The notes: generated from the letters alone by a model not told the origin. A DNA stretch of 64,000 nt from Thalassobacterium sedimentorum (GCF_031127905.1 NZ_JARXIC010000007.1:115780-179779); one strand, 5' to 3'; numbered from the stretch's first letter, positions 21,285-30,267 are shown. Numbers and translations: made by a program.

Positions 21285-21359
21285 GTAGGCGGGTTGGCTC
21301 CGCCGCCCGCTCCCAGCACCGAAAAGCATCGCACAGGGCGGCAAAGCCAACCCTGCTAC
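21285..21359. repeat. REP family A, inverted pair
   Basis: Two copies of the gggttggct/gccgccc core face each other: gtaggcgggttggctccgcc at the left and gggcggcaaagccaaccctg near the right end, about 30 nt apart. It sits in the 145-nt gap between the DUF2126 start and the transglutaminase stop. Confidence 0.75.
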
Positions 21360-21389
21360 GCAAATACAACGTTCCGATGCGACCCAAAG

Positions 21390-22280
21390 TCATCCATTGA
21401 TCCTTTCGATTTCTAGACTGACTTCCATCGTCGATGCGACGGAGTCTTTGGCAAAATAGGAACCTTGGATGGGCTCCACGGCTTTGGGATCATGCGAGAC
21501 TCCGCAGGGAATAAAAAATCCGTTCGCGAGAATACCATTGGTGGGATCGAAGCCCTTCCATCCGGCACCCGATAAATACACCTCCGCCCAAGCGTGCATA
21601 GACCCCACTGCACGATTGTAAAGATGCTCTCCGCTGCCCTCAACTGGTGGATCATATAAATAACCGCTGCAAAACCGGGCCGCGAAGCCAATCTGCCGGG
21701 TGATCGCAATAAAAAGCACGGCCATATCACGACAAGAACCGCTGCCAAGCTGTAGCGTCGTATCGGGATCTTGAATACCTTCTTCGTCACGACGCACATA
21801 AGCAATCTCACGCGCCACCGCAGCATTCAAATCTGATAAAAACTGCACGACATCGGCATGCTGCATCGGATTAGGCACTGCTGTATAAAACCAATCCAAC
21901 ACCCGCCCCGCTCCTTTGGCTGGCTGCGTGCCCACATAGGGGCGCAGCGCAGTTAAATCCGGTTCACGATAACTGAAAGGATAACCTGTGGCATAAGCAT
22001 CTAAAATAAAATCGAAGGGGTTATCCTCACCGACTTCAAGCTCAGTCATCGTATCGAAGCTCAACTCCTGAGACTCCAGCAAACCAAAATTGCAGCGCAA
22101 AACTAGGTTCCCATAGGCATCGCGTACCCATCGCTGGCGCGATGCCGGCGTAGTCTTGACCTCAAAGTGCGTCACATAACGCAGGTGACTATTCAACGGC
22201 CGTAGAAACAGAGCGTGGTCACTAAAACTGACCGGGCGCTCGTAGCTATGGGAGGTCCTATGCTGGATTCGTAATTTCAT
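21390..22280 (-). CDS. Transglutaminase-like protein (cluster A, second)
   Basis: 296-aa cytoplasmic-type transglutaminase fold. The N-terminal Bact_transglu_N beta domain (1-about 110, MKLRIQHRTSHSYERPVSFS) precedes the catalytic core with an apparent Cys-His-Asp triad: Cys in GSGSCRDMAVLFIA (about residue 186), His in MHAWAEVYL and Asp in GFDPTNG. No signal peptide. Its start overlaps the previous transglutaminase gene by 23 nt, so the pair is translated from one message. Family members of this branch are usually fused to DUF2126, which here follows as a separate gene after a REP-bearing gap. Predicted chemistry is amide cleavage or transfer; the substrate is unknown. Confidence 0.9.
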   Translation of the reverse strand: MKLRIQHRTSHSYERPVSFSDHALFLRPLNSHLRYVTHFEVKTTPASRQRWVRDAYGNLVLRCNFGLLESQELSFDTMTELEVGEDNPFDFILDAYATGYPFSYREPDLTALRPYVGTQPAKGAGRVLDWFYTAVPNPMQHADVVQFLSDLNAAVAREIAYVRRDEEGIQDPDTTLQLGSGSCRDMAVLFIAITRQIGFAARFCSGYLYDPPVEGSGEHLYNRAVGSMHAWAEVYLSGAGWKGFDPTNGILANGFFIPCGVSHDPKAVEPIQGSYFAKDSVASTMEVSLEIERING

Positions 22281-23145
22281 GCGCTTTATTGGTTCGTTCG
22301 AGAGAGACGATGACGTTTAGTCGTTGATCGGTGGCACCCTTATACGTGCCACGCATGGGGGCCACATCGCGGTAGTCCCGCCCCACGGCGACTTCGATGT
22401 GCCGTTCGCCGACGGCTTGGTTATTCGTCGGATCGAGCCCCCACCAGGTGCCCCCGGGCAGATATACTTCCACCCAAGCGTGACTGGCCGCCGCACCGAT
22501 CAGCGAGGCATCGGTCTTCTCAGGATCGTAGGCTTCGATATAGCCACTCACATAACGTGCGGGGATTCCATTGCTACGTAGAATCGCGAGCATCAAATGA
22601 GCAAAGTCCTGACACACCCCTCGCCGCTGCTTGACCACGTCCGCGATAGGCGTGGAGATATCCGTCGAGCCCGATTGATATTTAAAATTCTCAAAGATCC
22701 AGCTGTACAGTGTGCGCAGGGAATCTCCATAAGAATCCGCTTGCTTGAAAAACTGCTTGCGAATGCGCCGATGCTGATTGAGCGGCACATGAAAACTCGG
22801 CTCCAAAAACTCAAACAATTGATAACGCATGCTGTTGAATATCTGCCGCACCTCCCCGACAGAAATCTCCAGCGCCGCTGCCGGCGGCTCTACGGCAAAG
22901 GTCTCAACCTCAGTTTCGGAAGTAACCGTCAAAGAGTTGTGCCGATGCGGAATGGTGAAAAACTCAACATGATTGCCAAAGTAATCCACATAATGATCCA
23001 CTTTCGTCGCAGGCGTAATGTCCAGACGTCGTTCGATGATACGCTGCGAAGCATTGGCCTGAGGCCACACACGCAGCTCCGCAAACGACTCGGAGGCCGG
23101 CACTGCGTATTTGTACTCGGTGGTATGGGAGACTCGGAAGCGCAT
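22258..23145 (-). CDS. Transglutaminase-like protein (cluster A, first)
   Basis: 295-aa protein with the same architecture as its downstream neighbour but clearly a different paralogue. N-terminal beta domain MRFRVSHTTEYKYAVPASES; catalytic triad in RRGVCQDFAHLML (Cys), ASHAWVEVYLPGG (His) and WGLDPTNNQ (Asp); end GRDYRDVAPMRGTYKG. That ending is the standard mark of the BTLCP/transglutaminase branch that travels with alpha-E and ATP-grasp genes. No signal peptide or membrane segment. Separated by 163 nt from the ATP-grasp/alpha-E gene upstream; that gap contains a dispersed cagaggtcagag-type repeat (23153-23186). Confidence 0.92.
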   Translation of the reverse strand: MRFRVSHTTEYKYAVPASESFAELRVWPQANASQRIIERRLDITPATKVDHYVDYFGNHVEFFTIPHRHNSLTVTSETEVETFAVEPPAAALEISVGEVRQIFNSMRYQLFEFLEPSFHVPLNQHRRIRKQFFKQADSYGDSLRTLYSWIFENFKYQSGSTDISTPIADVVKQRRGVCQDFAHLMLAILRSNGIPARYVSGYIEAYDPEKTDASLIGAAASHAWVEVYLPGGTWWGLDPTNNQAVGERHIEVAVGRDYRDVAPMRGTYKGATDQRLNVIVSLERTNKAHEITNPA

Positions 23146-23308
23146 GAAGAAAATTCAGAAAACAGAGGTCAGAGTTCAGTAAACAGTGACGACGCAACCA
23201 TGCACTGAGAGCAGAAGGATTGCCACTTTGTAAGCAATAAAGAGATATTGTTAGGTATAGAATTCATTTTCTATTATTTAGCCTCTAACTGCTGGCCACG
23301 GTCGAGGC

Positions 23309-25873
23309 CTATTCCATAGCAAAGAGCGTGGGCTCACGCGCAAAAACGTCCTGATGGCTGAAAAAGATGTCTTCGAGCCGCCCATGCAAAGCTTCCACTT
23401 GCTTGGCGAGGCCCTCAAAGGCTTCGCCCACAAACTCAGCAGTATGATGCATCGACTTAGGCTGTATCTCTCCGGCATCCAACCAGTCGACCTCATCCAT
23501 AGGACTCTGAGCCAAAGGAAAAATAGCCAAAACTTGTAGCAAGCTGCGAATTTGCTCACTTAAGTCACTTCCAAGAGCGCGCTCGCCATTATAGGAAAGT
23601 GTGCTAATTGCATAATCCAAATTACGCAGACAGAAATTGACCGAACTGGGCACATGCTTGCTCTGCAGTATCAAACTACAGATACGATCCACATAAGCAC
23701 GTGAACGAAACTCTCGTCGATAGGCATCCAAGGAACCCAATAAACGTAATAAAGCAGTCAAATCAGCGCTTTCTTCATCAACCTCATGATAAGCCTCTAC
23801 CAAACGCGGCATAGCCACTTTTAAAACCGCTAAAACCCCAACCGCTCGTTCAAAGAAAATTCCGATACGAAAGAACTGCCAGGTATCATCGTGCGGCATG
23901 GTGCGCTCTGCTGTACCATTAAAACGGGCAAGCTCACTCACTATGTGTGCGCACAACTCTGTCAGTCGTGCCCGATTCAGCTTACGCTTCCCTTCAACAT
24001 TAAGATAGAGCGAGATATCTTCCAAAACTTCACGACATTCGGGGCTGATCACCTCACGCACTCTGTCCAAAGAATTACGAGCGCTACGAATACAGGCACG
24101 AACCGAAGCCCCCTTGTTGCCATCCAGTAAAAGACTTCTCGAAAACGGTAACGTATCACGCGGCGGTCGCTTGCGCTTGGTCACCTCACTTTGCCCCGTA
24201 GCGGTTGCGACCGCTTGCAACAAAGGCCAATAGGTACGCTGCTCGGCGTGCGCCATTTGATCCCAACGCAAGCGCTCCAAAGTATGAAACTGACGCGAAG
24301 TATTTTCTGCGCGCTCCAAATAGCGTCCCGCCCAATACAGCGACTCCGCGACACGACTACTGATTGAAAAACGCTCACCAGTTTTAGCAGGCTGCCGTTT
24401 GGGAGCAGTATCCTGAACCATGCTATCCGGAACCCATACATCTTTCAGGCCGTCCGTTGCGATGGTTAAGCGTCGTGTGCGATGTCCGATCACCTTCTGC
24501 TGCACCATTCCACCAGGCAATACTATCGGTTCTTTACCTAAAATATAATAGACACGAAGATAACCACCGCGCGCAGTAAACTCCCCATCTCTATATTGCG
24601 GTATTTTCGCAGGCTCAGGAATTGCCTGAGCGACGAAATACTCTGGATGCTGTTTGGCAATATGCAGCAAGGAGGCAGCCGATTTTCCTGGGCGCCCCCC
24701 ACAGAGTTGCCACAACATATCATGATCTTGCATCGGCTTAAGCACCAATTGATCCGCATGCTCTTGCACATAATCCCGCTGATCGATGTCACTGAGATGA
24801 AACGTCTCCACGGAACGGAGAATCGGGCTTTCATTACGATACTGTCCCACAATACGATCACTATAGCGCAATAATGCTCGGTTGTCCGAAACTCCAGCAC
24901 CCGGTGCATTAACAATGGCAATATTGCCCTGTCGCCACGCATTGATCAGGCCAGGCAAGCCAAAGGCATTCGCGTTCGGTACTGCGATTGGATCCAGGGC
25001 GGAGCTTTCTACACGACGATAAATAACATCCACCGGCTCCAAACCACGAATCGTTTTCAAAAACACACGACTCTCACGCACCAAAAGATCACCCGGCTGC
25101 GCAATAGAAATGCCCATATGGCGCGCAATAAATGCCTCTTCAAAATAAGCCTGCCCCGGCTGACCGCTGGTCAACAAAAGGATGTGAGGATTAGCCCGAC
25201 TCGACTGCGCCCGCAACATTTCCAATAAATAAGTGCTAAAGCCCGCAACTGGCGCGACACCTACACGCTCATACAGCTCAGGAAAAACCTGCGAAAGAAT
25301 ACGCCGATTTTGTAAAACATGGGATAGACCAAACGGTGCCCCCATATGATTCTCAACCACACGCCAGTCCCCTTCCCCCGCATCAACTAGATCAAAGGCA
25401 CCGAATTGAGAATACTCACCATAAGGCACCTCAATGCCACTCAAAGGGCGCAAGAACGCTGGATCACGCAAGGCCAGATCATGAGGAATCACACGCTCAC
25501 GCAAAATCTGCTGCTCGGAATACAGGTCTTGCGCATAGGCATTAAAAGCCAGCGCACGCTGCACCACCCCCGATGCAATGCGCTGCCACTCGGCAGCATT
25601 TAAAGAGAGCGGAAACAAGTCCAAACGCCAAGGATTCGCACTGGAGCGACTGGAGGTCACATCTGAAAACTGTAAGCCCAACTCCTCCACTGCATGATTC
25701 AGCCGTTTCTGGCGCTGACAGAGGTCGCTCTTGGAACAATCACGAATCACCTCCACGATGGGCGCATAGGGCTGACGCGCTCCTCCCTGAGCATCAAACG
25801 CAGCCGAAGCCTCCTCTCCGTGAAAATCACGAAAAGGGTCTATCTTCGAACTGGTCTCGTCGGCATGCCACAT
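23309..25873 (-). CDS. Circularly permuted ATP-grasp / alpha-E fusion protein
   Basis: 854-aa fusion. Residues about 60-520 are a circularly permuted ATP-grasp domain (DUF404/DUF407): AFNAYAQDLYSEQQILRERV, WRVVENHMGAPFGLSHVLQN, HILLLTSGQPGQAYFEEAFI, EPVDVIYRRVESSALDP, GLPGLINAWRQGNIAIVNA. Residues about 535-850 are an alpha-E (DUF403) helical domain beginning ISSRVAESLYWAGRYLERAE. The ATP-grasp part has drifted at places conserved in the stand-alone copy: VVENHMGAP against VLEDNARSP, and LKPMQDHDMLW against [13 protein letters not shown], so it may have altered or lost catalysis. Such fusions are the standard companion of the transglutaminase-DUF2126 gene. Predicted role: ATP-dependent amide or peptide bond formation on an unknown substrate. 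Confidence 0.9.
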   Translation of the reverse strand: MWHADETSSKIDPFRDFHGEEASAAFDAQGGARQPYAPIVEVIRDCSKSDLCQRQKRLNHAVEELGLQFSDVTSSRSSANPWRLDLFPLSLNAAEWQRIASGVVQRALAFNAYAQDLYSEQQILRERVIPHDLALRDPAFLRPLSGIEVPYGEYSQFGAFDLVDAGEGDWRVVENHMGAPFGLSHVLQNRRILSQVFPELYERVGVAPVAGFSTYLLEMLRAQSSRANPHILLLTSGQPGQAYFEEAFIARHMGISIAQPGDLLVRESRVFLKTIRGLEPVDVIYRRVESSALDPIAVPNANAFGLPGLINAWRQGNIAIVNAPGAGVSDNRALLRYSDRIVGQYRNESPILRSVETFHLSDIDQRDYVQEHADQLVLKPMQDHDMLWQLCGGRPGKSAASLLHIAKQHPEYFVAQAIPEPAKIPQYRDGEFTARGGYLRVYYILGKEPIVLPGGMVQQKVIGHRTRRLTIATDGLKDVWVPDSMVQDTAPKRQPAKTGERFSISSRVAESLYWAGRYLERAENTSRQFHTLERLRWDQMAHAEQRTYWPLLQAVATATGQSEVTKRKRPPRDTLPFSRSLLLDGNKGASVRACIRSARNSLDRVREVISPECREVLEDISLYLNVEGKRKLNRARLTELCAHIVSELARFNGTAERTMPHDDTWQFFRIGIFFERAVGVLAVLKVAMPRLVEAYHEVDEESADLTALLRLLGSLDAYRREFRSRAYVDRICSLILQSKHVPSSVNFCLRNLDYAISTLSYNGERALGSDLSEQIRSLLQVLAIFPLAQSPMDEVDWLDAGEIQPKSMHHTAEFVGEAFEGLAKQVEALHGRLEDIFFSHQDVFAREPTLFAME

Positions 25874-25940
25874 CAGCGGGTCAAAATGAATCGCGGTTTA
25901 AGCGATTGAAAGCCCAATCTCGGGTAATTATCTGGCATCT

Positions 25941-25965
25941 CCCCTGTTCTGAGAACCGAAGCTAC
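25941..25965. repeat. REP family D palindrome
   Basis: cctgttctgagaaccgaagc then tac; same core as 39566-39591. Lies between the cluster B transglutaminase gene and the cluster A fusion gene. Confidence 0.6.
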
Positions 25966-26014
25966 GAAAAATACCTCGATTAGGTTCAATTTTTTGCGCA
26001 TTGCCGTTCGACGT

Positions 26015-26875
26015 TCAAAGCGTCTGCGCAACACGTACCACTCTCACCGCAACTTCCATCGCTGCAACCGCTCCTCCGCGAAAAGCACCAGCGAGTGGCC
26101 GCACATCCACATAGTCTCGTCCAATGGCAACTTTAATATAACTCGCATCGACTCGCCGATTATGTGTCGGATCATAACCTGCCCAACCAATGCCTGGCAA
26201 AAAACATTCCACCCACGCGTGCGAGGCGGAGTTATCGGAAGCGGAACCCGACACAGACTTTTCCACGTAAAAATAGCCACTCACATAACGGGCGGGAATT
26301 CTAACAGAGCGGCACAACGCAATCATGACATGGGCAAAGTCCTGACAAACGCCACGCTTGTGCTCGAATACGTGCATCACATTCGACTCCACATGTGTGC
26401 TGCCGGGCGCATAACTAAAGTTCTTAAAAATGAATGCCATGATGGCTTCAACCTGGAGCCTAACATCCTCCAGGCTTGCCACGATTTCTTTGGCCTCGCG
26501 CTCTAGCATGGGGCTAAGTAGCACACGCTGGCTGCCAGCCAAAAAGTCGTAATAGCGCTCGTCCCGATCTAGCCCCGTCAGTCCCGCCACAGGGCAGCCG
26601 ACAGAAAAGTCGCGCGTATCGGACGAAGTCTGCACGATCGAATACGCCTCCACCTGAAGTGAATCGTGCGGTTGCACCACTTCAAAGTGATGCACCTGAT
26701 TCGTATAAAAGTCGAGACGTCGCAGCACACTCGGGCTACCCGGCGTAATTTTGAGTTCGAACGATTCGCAGTGCTGCAAGTCATCCGAGACCGGACAGAG
26801 GTGCGCATCGTTAAAACTATCCCATACCGGTTTGGCATAGGTATAGCGTGTGATGTGTTGGACAGAAAATTTCAT
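26015..26875 (-). CDS. Transglutaminase-like protein (cluster B)
   Basis: 286-aa paralogue of the two transglutaminases in cluster A. N-terminal beta domain MKFSVQHITRYTYAKPVWDS; triad in KRGVCQDFAHVMIA (Cys), ASHAWVECFLPG (His) and AGYDPTHN (Asp); end GRDYVDVRPLAGAFRGG. It lies 21 nt downstream of the alpha-E gene and is the last gene of the tight three-gene unit ATP-grasp, alpha-E, transglutaminase. The 141 nt between it and the cluster A fusion gene include a REP-like palindrome (25941-25965). No signal peptide, so it should act in the cytoplasm with its partners. Confidence 0.92.
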   Translation of the reverse strand: MKFSVQHITRYTYAKPVWDSFNDAHLCPVSDDLQHCESFELKITPGSPSVLRRLDFYTNQVHHFEVVQPHDSLQVEAYSIVQTSSDTRDFSVGCPVAGLTGLDRDERYYDFLAGSQRVLLSPMLEREAKEIVASLEDVRLQVEAIMAFIFKNFSYAPGSTHVESNVMHVFEHKRGVCQDFAHVMIALCRSVRIPARYVSGYFYVEKSVSGSASDNSASHAWVECFLPGIGWAGYDPTHNRRVDASYIKVAIGRDYVDVRPLAGAFRGGAVAAMEVAVRVVRVAQTL

Positions 26876-26896
26876 GGGGCCGGATTCGCGCCCCTG

Positions 26897-27907
26897 CTAT
26901 TGCTGCTGCTGTTGTTGCTGCGTGGCAATCTCCGTTTCCATATCGGGGCGTGCATGAAACATATAATTCTCAAACATCACTTCACCAATTTCAACGAAGC
27001 GCTCCTGCAAGCGCGCCAAGTACTCATGCAGCCCCGACTTAAAGACATCGTCAATATTACTATAAGTCAGGTCACTCATCAATCGCCCCGAAACACGTTC
27101 TACATCGTTTGAATAGAAACCGGGATTACAGCCAGAGATCTGGTGCAAATTCGTATCCAGATGCCTCACACAGGACAAAATCGAACGCGGGAACTTTTGA
27201 TTAAAGATTAAGAAATTAGACACCTTCAAGGGATTTACCGCTGTCACATAGAGACTGTGGTAGGCTTCGAAAGCACTGCATGATTTAAGAATCGCCCCCC
27301 ACTGCACCGCATCAATCGCCCCACCGACCTCATCCACACTGGGCAACAGCATATGATATTTAATATCGAGAATGCGACTCGTCTTATCCGCACGCTCCAA
27401 ATACTTGCCCACCTGCATAAAATAAAAACCTTCGTTATGCGAAAACGTGGAATCTGTCATGCCTTGGAACAAGTGACTATAATCCTGAATTTGCTTATAA
27501 AATTCATAAGGTCCCTCATCCCAAACTTTCTTCGCATTGTTCGACTTAAGGAATAAATAGGCGTGGTTCAGGCATTGCCACATCTCGGTCGAGATCTGAT
27601 CCCGAATCATACGCGCATTTTCTCGCGCCGCAAACATACAAGAAATAACTGAGCTGGAGTTCTTTCGATTAAAGGTGAGAAAATCAGTCACACTCTGCGA
27701 GTCCGCCTGATCGTAAAGCTCGTAGAAGAGCTCCTCCTCCCCGGCCGCACGAATCACTGGCTCCCAGTGTTCCTTTAGCTTATCATCGTCCAAGGCTTCG
27801 AAATCCAGCAAGAGCTGAAGGTTTACATCCAGCAAACGTGCAATATTTTCGGCCCGTTCAATGTAACGGCTCATCCAGTAAAGAGAATCGGCAACGCGTG
27901 AAAGCAT
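26897..27907 (-). CDS. Alpha-E domain protein (DUF403) with C-terminal polyglutamine
   Basis: 336-aa all-helical alpha-E protein. The N-terminal signature MLSRVADSLYWMSRYIERAE carries the conserved SLYWMSRYIERAEN block, followed by MFAARENARMIRDQISTEMW, GMTDSTFSHNEGFYFMQVGK and YLERADKTSRILDIKYHMLL. Alpha-E proteins always pair with circularly permuted ATP-grasp proteins and are thought to help hold substrate or product; no activity has been shown. The last eight residues are all glutamine (CAG/CAA run at 26897-26925), an unusual tract that may vary by slippage. It follows the ATP-grasp gene by 32 nt. Confidence 0.92.
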   Translation of the reverse strand: MLSRVADSLYWMSRYIERAENIARLLDVNLQLLLDFEALDDDKLKEHWEPVIRAAGEEELFYELYDQADSQSVTDFLTFNRKNSSSVISCMFAARENARMIRDQISTEMWQCLNHAYLFLKSNNAKKVWDEGPYEFYKQIQDYSHLFQGMTDSTFSHNEGFYFMQVGKYLERADKTSRILDIKYHMLLPSVDEVGGAIDAVQWGAILKSCSAFEAYHSLYVTAVNPLKVSNFLIFNQKFPRSILSCVRHLDTNLHQISGCNPGFYSNDVERVSGRLMSDLTYSNIDDVFKSGLHEYLARLQERFVEIGEVMFENYMFHARPDMETEIATQQQQQQQ

Positions 27908-27939
27908 AGTATATATTTCTAAAAAAGTTATAAGAGGTC

Positions 27940-29379
27940 TTAAGAGTCCGAATAAAGCACCCAGGTATCTTTACTTCCCCCACCCTGCGAAGAGTTCACC
28001 ACCAATGAGCCCTTCTTCAAAGCCACCCGTGTCAAGCCACCAGGAACGATCGACGTCTTTTCCCCCGAGAGTATGTAAGGGCGCAAATCCACATGCCGCC
28101 CCTCAAAGTCACCATCACACCAAGTGGGGTGTCGCGAAAGCATGATCGGCGGCTGAGCAATAAAGTTGCGTGGATCCGACTTAATCAGCGCACGGAAATC
28201 TTCGACCTCCTGCTTGGTGGCCTTCGGACCGATCAACATACCATAGCCTCCCGCTTCGTTGGCCGATTTCACCACCAACTGATCCAGATTCTCCATGATA
28301 TATTTAAAATCATCGTCCTCCGAAGCGAAGAATGTCTCCACCTGCCCCAGAATCGGCTCTTCGCTCATATAGAAGCGAATCATATCCGGCACATACGCGT
28401 AGATCAATTTGTCGTCGGCGATGCCCGTGCCGATCGCGTTGGCGATATTCACGTTGCCCGCACGTAGTGCGTTCACCAGCCCCGGCACACCCAGCATGGA
28501 ATCCGGACGAAAGACACTCGGGTCGATAAAATCATCATCGATACGGCGGTAAATCACGTCCACCTGCTGCAAGCCCTGAGTCGTGCGCATATAGACTTTA
28601 TAATCACGCACCACGAGGTCACTGCCTTCCACAATCTCGATGCCCATTTGACGCGCAAGGAAGCAATGCTCAAAGTAAGCAGAGTTGAAATGCCCGGGCG
28701 TCAACAGGACACAGACTGGGTTTTCCTTACCGTAAGGCGCCACATATTGCAGTGTTTTGAGCAGTTCCTCGGAGTAATTTTCCACTGGACGCACGCCCGC
28801 CTTAGGAAAGAAATTAGGAAAAGCCCGCTTCATCGCCTGACGGTTTTCCAGCAGATACGACACCCCTGAGGGGCTACGTGCATTATCCTCCAGCACCAAA
28901 TAGTTGCCCGCATCATCACGAATCAAGTCCGTGCCACAAATATGAATGTAAATATCCCGCGGCACTTCAACATTCATAAACTCACGCCGGAAGTGCTTTC
29001 CCGACAGGATGTAACTGGCGGGGATAATGCCCTCTTTAATAATACGCTGCTCGGAATACACATCCTTAAGGAACATGTTCAATGCTTGCATCCGCTGCGT
29101 GAGCCCGCGCTCCAGAAACTCCCATTCGGTCTTCGGAATAATGCGCGGCATTAAGTCGAAAGGAAAAATCTTCTCCGTGCCCTCTTCGTCACCATAAACG
29201 GTAAAGGTGATGCCCTGCCGTAAAAACGAAAGATCCACCGCTTGTCGCTTCTGCTCAAAGTTGTCGACCGACAGCGGTGTCAAGCGTTCAAAGATCGCCT
29301 GATAGTGAGGACGGACTTTACCGTCAGCATCAAACATCTCATCAAAAAAATGTTCGGTGGCGTATTGTTCAAAAAACAT
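27940..29379 (-). CDS. Circularly permuted ATP-grasp protein (stand-alone)
   Basis: 479-aa CP-ATPgrasp_2 protein (DUF404/DUF407), first gene of cluster B. Start placed at [20 protein letters not shown] (29379), the usual family beginning; an ATG 51 nt upstream is also in frame. Conserved blocks are [94 protein letters not shown] (glycine loop), [15 protein letters not shown] and [11 protein letters not shown]. The motifs look intact, so this copy is predicted to be catalytically active. ATP-grasp enzymes activate a carboxylate as acyl-phosphate and join it to an amine or thiol; a peptide ligase role has been predicted for the family but the substrate is unknown. Confidence 0.92.
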   Translation of the reverse strand: MFFEQYATEHFFDEMFDADGKVRPHYQAIFERLTPLSVDNFEQKRQAVDLSFLRQGITFTVYGDEEGTEKIFPFDLMPRIIPKTEWEFLERGLTQRMQALNMFLKDVYSEQRIIKEGIIPASYILSGKHFRREFMNVEVPRDIYIHICGTDLIRDDAGNYLVLEDNARSPSGVSYLLENRQAMKRAFPNFFPKAGVRPVENYSEELLKTLQYVAPYGKENPVCVLLTPGHFNSAYFEHCFLARQMGIEIVEGSDLVVRDYKVYMRTTQGLQQVDVIYRRIDDDFIDPSVFRPDSMLGVPGLVNALRAGNVNIANAIGTGIADDKLIYAYVPDMIRFYMSEEPILGQVETFFASEDDDFKYIMENLDQLVVKSANEAGGYGMLIGPKATKQEVEDFRALIKSDPRNFIAQPPIMLSRHPTWCDGDFEGRHVDLRPYILSGEKTSIVPGGLTRVALKKGSLVVNSSQGGGSKDTWVLYSDS

Positions 29380-29592
29380 AATAAGGGGGTTATCTGAGTT
29401 CAAATGGGGTGATAGCAAATTGCCTGCCATTTTTCAGATTCAGCAGAACTATACAAACAAGATGAGCAAAAACCAAGCGGATAATACGCCCATAGTCCTC
29501 AATATGATGAGTAATGCAAAGCGCCTTCCTCTAAAAATCATGGCAAAGCGCAGGATAGCAGACGCGGGTGCCCTCCGGGGAGCGACAGAAAC

Positions 29593-29621
29593 ATTTGAAC
29601 TGCCGACCAAATGCTTATGAG
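29593..29621 (-). repeat. Partial tRNA duplicate: left attachment site (att) of the AbiE island
   Basis: A 29-nt stretch matches 32385-32413 inside the intact tRNA gene at 28 of 29 positions (difference at 29612), in the same orientation. It covers the anticodon loop through the T loop of the tRNA. Similarity ends abruptly on both sides. A direct repeat of a tRNA 3' portion on the 3' side of the intact gene is the classic footprint of site-specific integration, with the displaced tRNA end left at the far boundary. Confidence 0.75.
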
Positions 29622-30130
29622 GACTATTTTATATACTGCAGATCAATTATTTATGTAATATGTGCCATAAAATGCCCCACTGACTTGAACTCAGGGTCAC
29701 CCACATCAAATCCAGCCCACGCTGCGGCTTCTGAGTATGAAAGAAGAGTTTCCCCCCTCTGTACCCACGAGGAGGAAGTAACACCCGGTTGTAAAATAGA
29801 GCTGCTCAGCCCCATGTTTGAAGATGAGCCAGCCTAAGCCGACCCCATTGGTTGCGAATTTATGCATAACATATCCTTTAGTTGAATTAAACACCGCACA
29901 TTTTGTGCAGATATGCCTTCTTAGTTTTTTTGGGAAGCGCCCCGTAACTAGACTGCGCATGTTTACGAATAGTTTACAGTCCGCAGCCAGAGACCGAAAA
30001 AACCCTAAAAAACACAACAGAAACGGATGAGTAATTCCCCCAAGCCTCAGCCCTGAGAGAAGTAAGACAGGAGCTCCCCAAACTATCAGAACTACTCCAA
30101 GCCAGAATCAATCTCCGACACTTTTTCCCT

Positions 30131-30179
30131 TGCACACGTATAGTAAAACGTCCTAAGGACGTTTTACTATACGTGTGCA
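30131..30179. promoter_or_regulatory. Perfect 49-nt palindrome 1 upstream of abiEi
   Basis: Two 24-nt arms are exact reverse complements around a single central A (30155). The inner 15 nt, acgtcctAaggacgt, are shared with palindrome 2; the outer 17 nt of each arm differ between the two but stay self-complementary. Probable operator for AbiEi, or an RNA hairpin; see findings. Confidence 0.7.
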
Positions 30180-30218
30180 TATAACTAGTGGCAAGCATGA
30201 ATTAAATACCTTTGACAT

Positions 30219-30267
30219 CCTCTATGTTATGTATTACGTCCTTAGGACGTAATACATAACATAGAGG
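30219..30267. promoter_or_regulatory. Perfect 49-nt palindrome 2 overlapping the abiEi start
   Basis: Arms of 24 nt around a single central T (30243), core acgtcctTaggacgt. Its last base is the first base of the GTG start of abiEi. A TTGACA hexamer (30212-30217) lies just before it, though no good -10 follows. Binding here would block the promoter; if transcribed, the hairpin would bury the start codon. Confidence 0.7.

Larger units (their letters stand above)
29380..30266. other. Gene-free region: left end of the AbiE island
   Basis: About 890 nt without a gene I can support. It holds the upstream region of the ATP-grasp operon, a 29-nt partial tRNA copy (29593-29621) and two 49-nt perfect palindromes (30131-30179 and 30219-30267). 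Short frames of 70-103 codons here (for example 29706-30017 minus) lack family features. A fragment near 29675-29700 (ttgaactcagggtc) faintly recalls a tRNA T arm but cannot be folded. Confidence 0.5.

Noticed and set aside
29670..29705. Second tRNA-like fragment (ttgaactcagggtc)
   Set aside because: A faint T-arm look only; flanking bases do not pair and no acceptor or anticodon arm is present.
29706..30017. 103-codon minus-strand frame and a 70-codon plus-strand frame in the AbiE island
   Set aside because: No recognised domain, no plausible ribosome-binding site, and they overlap each other. They might be remains of an integrase, but I see no motif to support that.
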